From Mytilus edulis (Eukaryota > Mollusca > Bivalvia > Mytilida > Mytilidae), in assembly GCF_963676685.1 (NCBI RefSeq), contig NC_092351.1, positions 40,972,733 to 41,036,732 on the forward strand: DNA of 64,000 nt. The letters are read 5' to 3'. Position 1 is the first letter of the stretch. Every line of letters starts with the position of its first letter. This document shows, piece by piece, positions 51,001 to 63,000 of this stretch. The position numbers were made by a program, and so were the translations under genes. The notes below the pieces were generated by a model, which did no database searches, had not been told where the DNA came from, and saw nothing but the letters and a program-made list of their open reading frames with translations.

Positions 51001-54000
51001 TACATATTCCGAAATGTGTAATTATGGCGGATACTCCCTAGCCGACCTTCTATAGGTACTTAGCTTACATTGTATCTTCGTCGTTTTCAAGTGTTTAAGT
51101 AAAGATTATTTAATTTTTATCGAATTAAAATTTTGATATTAATAACGTTATCAGTAGATTTTTTTTTACATTGGAAAAGATGTCAAACCTTACAGGCGGA
51201 CCAACATCGTTTCTTCGTTACTTTGTCAACGGCAATTTATAGTATGCTGGGAATTTAGTGTTTGCAATTTGGTAAAGTAAAGTTCAGTCCTTGATGAAGC
51301 CAATGTTAAAAAAATAATTGATCGTAATTCTTTATTTTATGTTTTTGAATGTCAAATATTTTTAAAATATAAAATTAAAGCATTCTGTGCTTGGTATTCA
51401 TATGAAGAAGACATAATCTTTCGATCAGTTTTATTGAGGTCTGGAGCTGGCATGTCAGTAACTGCTGCTAGTAGTCGTTTGTTAATTTATGTATTATTGT
51501 CATTTTGTTTAGTTTATTATTTACCTATACTGACATCGGACTCGGACTTCTCTGAAACTGGGTTTTACTGTGCGTATTGTTGATTGTTTGTTTTTTCTAC
51601 ACTGAATTGAGGTATAGGGGAGGGATGATATCTACAAAAACACGTTTAACCCCGCCGCATTTTTGCGCCTGTCCCAAGTCAGGAGGCTATGGTATTTGTA
51701 TGTCTTGTATGATTTTTGATTTTAGTTTCTTGTATACAATTCGGAGTTTAGTGTGACGTCCATTATCACTGAACTAGTATACATATTAGTTTATGGGCCA
51801 GCTGAAGGACTCCTCTGGGTGCGGGATTTTCTTACTGTGTTTTGAAGACACATTAATTGGTGACCTTCGGCTGCTGTCTGCTCTATGGTCGGGTTGTTTT
51901 CTCTTTGACACATTCCCCTTTTCCATTCTCAATTTTACTGTTGCAGTAGTTTAAATATTGTAAAAAATCCAATTTAAGGAAGAAAATTACACATACTTTG
52001 TACTCCATCATAGGTAACACCTGCCTTTTGTTACATTTTCCCAACCATAGTCATGCAACACAGTAATGATATTAGGAGTCATTTTACATGAAAGAATGAA
52101 AATAACAAGCACGAAATTATATTGGAAAAGCATAATTGTGTGGTTCTTTTTACAACTAAGATGTATAGATATTTAAGCTATAGCTTAAATTCGTATTACC
52201 GAAACAATAAGCTGACGAACATCTGCTTGTTGGCTTCAAGTAATAAACGTAGAAACCAGTACATCCTTTTATTTGTATTTGTATCGGTGTAGCTTTACAA
52301 TTTCCGTCATTTTGTGACGAATATGCTGTTCTGGTTACTGGCGGGTTACCTTCTGTAGGATAAACATCTTCTTTTGGTTTGAGTCCATCTATTTATATGT
52401 AAATATAAAAAAAAAAAAAATGTACAGTTTTTGAAAATGTTTATATACTTTGCATCCAATCCATTACATTGTAACATAAATCTTTAATCCAAGATAGGAT
52501 TTATTTTTCAAAAGTTATGCAGAACGAGATTTTAAATTTTTGTTACTTAATTATCCTTGGTGAAGGTTTTGCTAGGTCTTTGTATTGTACATTTAGATTT
52601 AGTTTGCAGGTTTGTATTACGATTAAAATATATTTTCGTTATTTGAATCTTCACAAACAGGAATGCATACATCATCTGATCGTCAAACAAAAATCAACTC
52701 CTTCCTACAATGTGTTAGGGACGACATCAAAAGTTCAATGTAGGATAAAAAAACTTAATTCACATAGTTTTTTCACTGACACCCCACCCCCTCTTAACTT
52801 AATTTGAGAAAAATTGATTTACCAAAAGGAATATATGTAAAAATCGATTTTAGATATACAAATGCAGAATTTTACCCCCCCCCCCCCCAACCCCCCAACC
52901 CCTAAACTATTTGATTTAAGTTTTTTATGCTACATCGATCTTTTGATGTCATCCCTTAATATCACAACTTGTAAGCTATTTCCGTGTCTGTGGGGACGTT
53001 GATGATTTAAAAAAACAAATATTTTCTATGTTTAATTGATAAATGGTAAAGTCAACAATGTTGATACCATACATTACTGTACATTTTTAAACCGTTAGAA
53101 AATCATTTAAATATAACGCAGAAATGTGCATAAAATTGTAGATAAGATCGAAGATGATGTCAACCTATATATATTACTTTTTTTCGTTATATGATTATAC
53201 ATTGTAGTAAGATTTTTTTTTTAAATATTGTTTTTCAAATACTTTTAGTTACCGGTATTCAAAAAATAAATAAAACATAATTATGAATAAATTCACCAAA
53301 GATACAATGATTGAAATTTTGTATTTGCACCAGATGCGCATTTCGTTTATAAAAGACTCATCAGTGACGCTCGAATAAAAAAAGATTTAAAATTCTGATT
53401 GCATAATAGAAATTGGTTCCAGTGACAATTCATTTTTCCCTCATGTATACATAAACACTTCTAAATGTAAAAATCTAAATATATTGTGCAATTACCGAAG
53501 GCATAATTCACTCACGTGCTCAAACAAATGAAACAGAACTATTTTTGTATTTTGCAAAATAAGGTTTACTATGTGGTCATTGAAAAAAAATCATTAGTAT
53601 ATATATTCATGCCTTTTTTATATTAAGATATATATTATAAATTGTTGTACAAGTTATAAGTGATTTTTAGTCAAATTTTGTACAAATTGTAATTTGAACA
53701 AACACTTCTTGTACAAATTACAATTTGTACAAAGTCAAAATACGAATTATAATTTGTACAATTTCTTAGTACAAATCATAATTTGTACAAAATGATAACT
53801 TGTACACAACATAAATATATATGTTTTAGATCTTTTCATAACATGGCCTCCAAAGACTTACTATACGATCTTGCTTTTGTTTTAAGTTTTCTTTTGCTCA
53901 TCGTTAACGGCAATCGTACGCTAAAGTATCAAGATTGAAATGTTCATTAACGTATTCTTGTTAATAGTTGTCTCATTCTTTTACTTCAATATAGAAACTA

Positions 54001-57000
54001 ACGCACACAAAGGACATATGAATGCACTAAATTAAAAAAAATACACTACCGTAGACTTACAAAAATGCGGCGGGTTTAAACATGTTTGTGATATTTCAAC
54101 CCTCCCCTATACATCTAGCTAATATAGAATAAAAAACAAACAGTGATACGTCCAGTTTAATAGATATCCGAGTCCGATATCAGAAATAGCAACTTATGAA
54201 ACTAAGCATCATTACAATGATACATGGATTAGCAACAAATAAAATAACAATACTCTTCTTTTTGTGTCGGGATGTATAATTACCCGGCCACGTCCACTTG
54301 TATTTTTGTCCATCTGATGAGTTAAGCCTTTTTCAACTGATTTTTATAGTTCATTCTTATGTTGTACTGTTATACCACTGTCCAAGGTTAAGGGAGGGTT
54401 GGGATCCCGCTAACATGTTTAACCCCGCCACATTATTTTTTATGTGCCTGTCCCAAGTCAGGAGCCTGTAATTCAGTGTTGTCGTTTGTTTATGTGTTAC
54501 ATATTTGTTTTTCGTTCATTTTTTTTTACATAAATAAGGCCGTTAGTTTTCTCGTTTGAATTGTTTTACATTGTCTTATCGGGGCCTATTATAGCTGACT
54601 ATGGTATGGGCTTTGCTCATTGTTGAAGGCCGTACGGTGACCTATAGTTGTTAATGTCTGTGTCATTTTGGTCTTTTGTGGATAGTTACCTCATTGGCAA
54701 TCATACCACATCTTCTTTTTTATATGAACTCCGAGGAAGTTCAAAGCGGAAAATTCCTACTTATATGGTAAAAACAAAAGCTTAAACTCCTCAAACAAAT
54801 GGATAGCAAGTGTCATATTCCTGACTTGGAACAGACATTTTCTCACGTAGAAAACGATGGATTAAATCTGGCTTTATCGTTAACCAAACCTCTCACTTGT
54901 GTGACAGTCGCATTCAATTCCATTATATTGACAACTATGTGTGAACAAAACAAACAGAGATACTAAGGACTTCTAGTAGTTCCTGACATATCAGCTCATG
55001 ATATCGAATAGACTAACTAAAAGATTATGTCGCCAACAATTGAAAATCAAGCACATTCACATTCCCGTAAGGGGTTTAGTATGATACAATCATAACATAT
55101 ATGAGAGGAACATAACCCGTATCCTGCAAAAAACTGGTTTTAGAATAAATGAGTTTATTAATAAAGGAAAACCCCAATGAGTGAATAAGTATTAAGGATG
55201 TACTAGGTTGAAATTCTAAAATTCGAGAATTTAAAATTTACACTACTTTTGGTGAATTTGTAATAACTTCAGTCTTAAATTTACGTCAAACATTAATTAT
55301 AGTACTACTGACAGACTCATAAGTCGGGACATTAAGAACTTTCTTGGAGAGTTTTCTTAGCTCATGTTTGTTACGAGAAATAGGGATATTATGGTTGTTG
55401 TGAGGATTATAATATTCTTCAAAATGTATAATACAAATTATAAAAGTTTTTTTTTTCTCCAGATCATTCCCGTTCCACAAGACACCGTCCAGAAAACCCG
55501 GACATTGTTAGGATTTTGATCCGATACAGCAGAATCTGTCACGACATAGTCACGCTTGTAATCCGACTAGACAAAATCGGCTGAGTTTCCCTGAATGTTA
55601 CTGGACGCACATAACTGTCGGGTAGCTTCGCTGAACCATCCGGACCATTCCCGACCCATAGGAATCTGTTACGAACTTAAAAGACTGCGTTCAGACAATA
55701 ATAGGACATTCCAGATAATTGAGGATAGTAATCCGACTTTTTCACTTTTCGTGTCTTATCGCTGTCTGATCTCAAACGGGAGCAATAATCGGTAATGTGT
55801 GAACGCCGCATTACAGATTTGATTCGGTTATAACATAATCTTTAAACAAATTGCTTCTCTTGCTCTATCGAGGACTCATTCTACCCGGACAAAATTGGTT
55901 TTTGCTACGAAAAATATGACAAGTTCATAGCGATATATCTGCATTTTAACAATGTTTTAGTGAGAAAAAAAACCTTCTGGTATCGAACGTTTTTTTAAAG
56001 ATTGACAACAAATGATACGTAATTAAACTCGGGCCATCAATGTATTCGAATTTATTGCAATTTCATGACGTATGTGTATCATCACTGATATTATTATACT
56101 TCACGTTAAAATGCCATATTTTGATTGACTGATACGAGGGTGTTAATTTACCCTATCACGTGGCTGAGAGGGTGACAATTTTTTTGAATGTTACCCTCGC
56201 GTCTAGACCAATCAAAAATCGATAGTTTAAAGGACAATGAATTGGATTTACATCAAGTAATTAAATACAAATGCTAAAGTTTTACGTTTTGGCTCAGATT
56301 TTATTATTTGACTGTCAAAATGAAAACAAATTAAAACATCTTGCTTAATTTTGTGGGTTTTTTTTTCTAACACCGGTTGACAATGTTTTCTCGGAGTAAC
56401 AATCTGCTCTATCACCCTCTCAGCTATGTGTTATTTATATAATATTAATAATATCTTTACACACTGACGAGAAGATTTTGTTGGTAAACATAACAATACG
56501 AGGGAACTCAGCTATGACGCAACGTTAGATATTGGTACTACCACGAAAAATAGCGTTAAGTAAATATTTGACCGGAAATTTTTTATAGAAATGCTGAAAT
56601 AAATATTTCAAATTATACATGAAAATAATGATTGATTCTTACATTTTCACATTATGATAGAGAAAGAATAAAAATATAATATGCATAGGCTTAGGAAGAC
56701 ATAGATTATCCGAAAAACGTTTACTTAGCGTTGTCCCATGTAACAAACTCGGGACATAAAACTCGCACAATTCGCAAATGTTCACGTGACTCTTCGAAAT
56801 TTTGCATGAACATTCTATGACGTGATATATTTCAGTATTGGTTAACATGGCTGTCTCCATTTAAAATTTGAATACATATTTTCAAAAGAATATGATGTAC
56901 GGAAATGTCCCATCGGAAATTTAATTTGGAAACTTCAAACATTTCAGTTTATAAAAAAATGTTTTACAGAAAATTCATTAAATTGTAAGCACGATCGTTT

Positions 57001-60000
57001 TGTACTAAGTGTAAACTTCCAAAATTCGAATTGAAAAATAAATTGAGCTACATATTCAATTCAAAACAATAGATTTGCAATGTCTTGCGGAAATGTCCGA
57101 GTTAAACTTTCATGCCTTCACAAAACTTTTACGGCCAAAAAAAAAAAACAGAGATTTGATTTCGTGAAGATTATTTTTCGGCTTTGATAACCATACCAAT
57201 AAAAAGTACTTTTAAAGTTGAAGTTGGTACACCAAATAGCATTAACATTATATGGTTATCTATCAAAAATACGGATTAATGAAAATGTCTTGCAAGTTTA
57301 TCCGTTATCATAATTTGACGTCGCCAGAAGCATTATGCTAGCTATAGGGACGACATAAACTGCATTCGCTTGTTCCTTCCTCCACTAAGCTAAATACAAA
57401 TGTCCTGCTTTCAACAAAACGAAATGATGCACACATTACAAAAATACACATCTATAAGACGATCAAAAAGTAAGAAAACATCAGTATCATAACTATAAGC
57501 TATTGTATGTTGCTGCTTGAATAAAATCATACTCGGGTTGAATATATATAATGCAGCAATATTCCTCCAAAAACACATAATTACTAGCAGTAAAATTGCA
57601 TTTCCTATGTTAATTATAAAATCATATTGGATTGGATTCTCACGGCATTTACACTTGTGTGTTATACATTGCATTTACCAAAAAAGGAAAGCAGGAAGAA
57701 TTAGATAGTGTACGTTTACAATTTAACGTCATTTTTCTGTTACACTGAAAGGTAGCAATATCTGACGTTGCGTCACTATTGAAATAATCAGGGATGTGTT
57801 CATTTACGGAAACGTCATTAAATTATCGTCAATATTTACAAAATCAAATCTTATTTACACATATATGATTTACTATAAAAATAATAGATGATGTTAAGGG
57901 CGATCAGTTTGGGGAAATGGTTAAAATTTGGACGATTTCATACTGCTACATGTAGGACTGCAGTATGATATTGTGCTGCAATTCTCTAAAATTTAGAATA
58001 ATCTTTACTAAGTTATTAAACGAAAAGCTTGATCCACAGATAATGTACGCGTTTTTTTAAATAGCAATTAGGTCAGAAATATAAGTAATGTTGGTAAGGA
58101 TTCTTTTTCTACGCCAATGAAAACGGGTTTTCAGATTGTTTTAGAAACATCAGAATGTTAACATAATCGGCTCTAGATATATAACCAATGACTTTTATAT
58201 TTTCAATCAGACTGATATGATAATCCAATTTAATTCAATTATTTTTCCATGATCATAATTATATATTTTCACATTAGTTTTCTAGATTACTTATTCACTA
58301 ATTCAAAAGGTTGAACTGTTAAATGTTTGATAGTTTGATTGTGCCTCTTAAGGATGTATTCTTTTGACCTTTCAGTCTCGTTGAAATCTCGTTCTTGAAT
58401 TATTTCCAAAACATGTGATACAAGTGGAAAATATATATGAATTTAATAAATATTATAATTAAACATAACTCTGTGAAAAAAATGTGTATTTACAATGAAT
58501 TGTTTTTAAGTAATCCAGTTTTCAAATTTTACGACCAATCAAGTCAGTATTTTTAGCCAAAATTTTGAGAAAATGGGTGAGGGATACACAAAATTATTTT
58601 ACAAGAATCATGTACATCCAATTTCATTTTGGTCTTTTCAAATTTCTTAAATATGTATTTTTTCAATCATTTATAACAAAAAAATTGAAATGATATGCAT
58701 TGTGTTCTTAAAACTGAGAAGAATCACAGATTTACAAAATTGACAGCATGGTAATTTTATACAAAAAAAAAAACATCAAAATATGATAAAACTTTCTTAT
58801 ATTAACAACTACCTATAGGTCTTTTAAGTAAAATTTATTCATATTGGTCCACTTCATCTTTATAGAAAGTATGAAAAAAGATTAATTGTGGAACTGCGAT
58901 TTTTTTTACGATGATAGCCCAAAAATAGGTAAATAAAGGCAACAGTAGTATACCGCTGTTCAAACTCATAAATCCATGGACAAAAACAAAATCGGGGTAA
59001 CAAACTAAAACTGAGGGAAACGCATTAAATATAAGAGGAGAACAACGACACAACACTACAGTGTAACACACACAGAAACGGACCAAGCATCAGACAAAAT
59101 CCCACGAGAATAACAAATATAACATCAAAACCAAATACATGAATTTGGGATAGACAAGTACCGTGACACGTCTTATCGCAATGTCAATTTACACTCAAAA
59201 ATAAGAGAAAACAAACGACACAACGTTAAATTGTAACACACAGAGAAACGAACTATAATATAACAATGGCCATATTCCTGACTTGGTACAGGACATTTTT
59301 AAAGGAAAAAATGGTGGGTTGAACCTGGTTTTGTGGCATGCCAAACCTCCCCTTTTATAGCCATGTTAAAAAATTGATGAAAAATGGGAAACTCATCAAA
59401 GTGGACATTTTCAAAGGACAGTAGCAAAAAAAAAAAAAAAGTGCACCACCATATGATTTTTTCTTCACTAAATATTTTGTTACAGTCTTATAAACCCAAA
59501 AATCAGGTTAAGAAAAAAGTTTAATTCTAGAAATTTTTGGCTCCTTAGAGGTGTGCATCCTTAATGTGTTGATAAATGATACTTTAAAAAATTTTGGGAT
59601 CTTCTAAAAAATAGAAAACTGTCCTTGCGTTCGATTAGATGAATAGCGTCCAGTTCAATCTACGCACTGAATACCGCATTCTGGTTTGTTACATGTGAGG
59701 AAATAGCTAATTTAGATGAGTTTAAAAGTTTAAGGAAATTTGAGATCATTAAACGTGGACCTTACCGTATTGTTGATGAAAAGACAGGGACATGTTAGCC
59801 ATTTGTTTGGCATGACACTCATGCTTTTTTTTTTTTTAATTAAACCGTCTTATGATAAACGATTTTGAAGTTTGAGACGTGAAGTTGAGTTTGGTATTCA
59901 TTTTTTTTCCATCTCTAAGTATCATTTTGTTATCTGTATTTCCAATTGAAAGGAGCAAAGAATGACGTCCGGAATATAAACCAGCACACACCAACCAGAC

Positions 60001-63000
60001 GCCAAACGCTATTTGACATTAAGTACCCAACAAAATACGTAAATTACAAAACAAGAAGACAACAAAATATCAGGGTAGCGCATTATGACTGACTAAATAG
60101 TAGAATTTGACTGAACTTTAAAATTACAGTTTTAGATAAATTTTCGTAAAGTAATGAACATACAGAAGTTCCCTCTTAGACGCAAACTCCTGGATCTTTT
60201 ATATGAAATGATCATAAATCTGAAACACGTGGTGGCACTCTACTGTCTCCACGCGACACTAAAGACAAACTTTGTAAACTATAATTGATTATGGAAATAG
60301 GAAATATGTCAAAGAGACAACAAACCGACCAAAGAGCAGAAAACAGACTAAGGCCACCAATTGGTCTTCTTTGACAATTGGAACCCTCAAGCGGGATTCA
60401 CTGCAGATATCACAAAGAGAAAGACTCGTATTTCTTTTACAGCAATGTCACTCTCAAGGCAAGAAATTAAACAAAATACATCAATATATTGATGTAAAAA
60501 TAAAAGATGGTATATCAGAGTTTTAATTAAGTAAATAATTAAAAACCTCATTTCAAAAATATACATCGGCTAAGTTCTACTAATTTGCAATTGGTAATGT
60601 GATGGAGTATTTACAATTATTACCATAAAAGGCACTTTGACGTCAATGTTAGGTCGAATTTCATCTCTTAAGGTGGTTCCAAACACCATTTCTAATATTG
60701 ATTTCGCTCGTTTAGTTTTCATAAAATTATTACAAAATGTGTACTTTGACCTTTGACGAAAATAAAACTAACAAAAACAAAAACCTTAAACAGTACACTT
60801 TATTAATTTAATTGGGTATATAACAGTTTGACTAACAGTTATGTTAAGTTCATTGAGAAGCTTAAAGTTTATACTTCCTTAACAATAGAATGTGATTCGA
60901 ACGTTCAGCTGATTTTCACTTATCTATCTGTCTGTAATGTTATATTCAACCTTAAAATATCTGTCAAATGACTTATATATCTAAAAATCAACTAACTGTG
61001 ATTTTTTTAGTGTCTTGATATTTGAAATTTTCAAAAAGGAATAGGAATATGAAGTCTCAAATTTTTCTTTGCGTTGAATTCACAGTAGTGTTAGATTCTA
61101 CACACAATTTACATCCCTCTTTTCATTTACTTGTGTTCAATAAGCTACATTGCGAATAGAGGAGAGAGTTTTACTTACTCATCGGGATCATCTGTGTTTG
61201 ATTACAGTATATAATATTTTGTATATTGATTAATCTGTGTTTTTAAACAAACGGGATTTGTTCATTTAGTTCGACTGATGGTTACTGGTGTTTTTTTTTT
61301 AAATCGTCTTTATCACTTGTGTTGTGTTACATTTATAATCATATATATTTCGATAATCATCATTTTTGTTTTAAGTAGTTTTTGGATCCATATTTAAATA
61401 CTTTTACGGCTACTTCGTGTTTAAAGACATTAGAGATACTCGGCTTAACACAAAACGAAGTACTTAAGATAAGTGTTCTGTTTATATTAGTGACACTCGA
61501 ATAACAACAGAAGTGGACCTAATAAATCTTCACGTTTAAGAACATTAAAAAAACGCAAGATAAGATTGTTTTATTTCTTCCATGATTTGTTCTTTACTAA
61601 TTTACGAAATTATATTCAGAATGCAGTTATTTTAAGTAGAAATAGAAGGCTTAATGATTAATAATTTGGTCAATAGTGCAGAAAGAAGCATACAACACTA
61701 ATACTCAATCAATCGATCTACACTTTTGCCATATAGTCTCAATCTCCGTTCTGTTAGCTATTTAATACAACCAAAAATGTTATATATTTTTTGTTAACTC
61801 CTCCTTAATGCAACATTTAAAATCATTATCTGCCAGAGTGAAAAAAAAAACATTTGTGTGTCAATGATTTAAATTATCAATAATCAGCACTTGTGTTTAT
61901 ATGATCCGAAACAATTAGGCATGCTTATGTTATGATACACAATAATTACCTTTAGACAGCCAAATAGGATATTGTGTACTGCATCGTCCACCATTGACAA
62001 CACACTCTGTCGGCATTTTCTCACCAGATTCACTTGCAATACGATACCAAGCCTCTTCTAGTAAATTGTCGCAAAGACTTCCAGACATTATGGCAACAGA
62101 ACGTCTCCAGTCATCAATGATTTTGTGGTTCCCTTGCTGACATGGATCTTTAAAATATTTGCAACTATGAAATTTTATATTTTTAATGACGAAGCAATAA
62201 CACTGGTGCCCGAAATATTTTGAAAATGGAAGATTAAAAGTTTTTTTTGTATATTGAAATAAGAAGATGTGATAAGAGTGCTAATAAGACAACTCTCCAA
62301 CCAAGTCATAATTTGTAAAAGTAAATCAAAAAAGGTCAAAGTACTATCTTCTACACGATGCCTTGGATCACAGTGAACAGCAAGCTATACAGGCCCCAAC
62401 AAATGACTAGTGTAAAACCATTCAAACGGGTCTAATCTATATAAAAAACGAGAAACGAGAAACATTTATGAAACACATCAAAAAACGACAACCACTGAAC
62501 ATCAGGTTCCTGATTTAGGGTACGTGCAAATGAATGCAGCGGTTTTAAACGTTTAAATAGGTAACCTTCACCCTTACCAGAACAATAGTGTAACATCATA
62601 ACATAGAAAGACACACTATAAAATAACAATTAAAATGAATTAACTCCATCAAAAGACATATGATAACAAACTAATGAATAAACAGTGAACGAATAAATTT
62701 GATCTGTAACACGATTTTAATACAAATCCGTAAAATAAAGGGTGAGATAATAAACAATTTTAGAAAACCAACCATATTCTAAAAAAAAATAATACCACCA
62801 TGTACATGATATAACGATGTAAACCTTGAACAAAATGCTGCCAAATAAAATAGTTTGGTTCCTAACTTTTCATGAAGATATTTTGAAAGACAATCAACAA
62901 AAGAGATGATTTTTAAAGATATAAATAAAGGCAACATAAGTATACCGCTGATCAAATATCATAAATCGATTGATTGTCAAAAAAACCCAAATGCGCGTTC

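Larger units (their letters stand above)
33449..52199. other. Intron of about 18.7 kb between exons 3 and 4
   Basis: It holds the nested mosaic of mobile elements at 34.3-45.5 kb, hairpins P2-P4, and dispersed repeats to 52 kb. Stretches at about 46.4-47.3 kb and 48.0-48.9 kb show no recognisable feature. A small exon of length 3n+2 may be hidden here if exon 4 uses its stronger acceptor, and I did not find it. Confidence 0.45.
52389..61949. other. Intron of about 9.6 kb between exons 2 and 3
   Basis: It contains a poly-C tract (about 52876-52890), a 'gacgctcg' repeat copy (about 53318-53378), the TTGTACAA palindrome cluster, two related segments ending 'cccggccacgtccactt' (50.3 and 54.3 kb), an inverted 'gagtgccaatg' family copy (54460-54725), a GC-richer segment (55450-55810), a hairpin (56119-56217), and T-rich repeats at 58.9-59.3 kb. 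The stretches 56.9-58.8 and 60.4-61.9 kb are AT-rich with nothing recognised. Confidence 0.45.
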
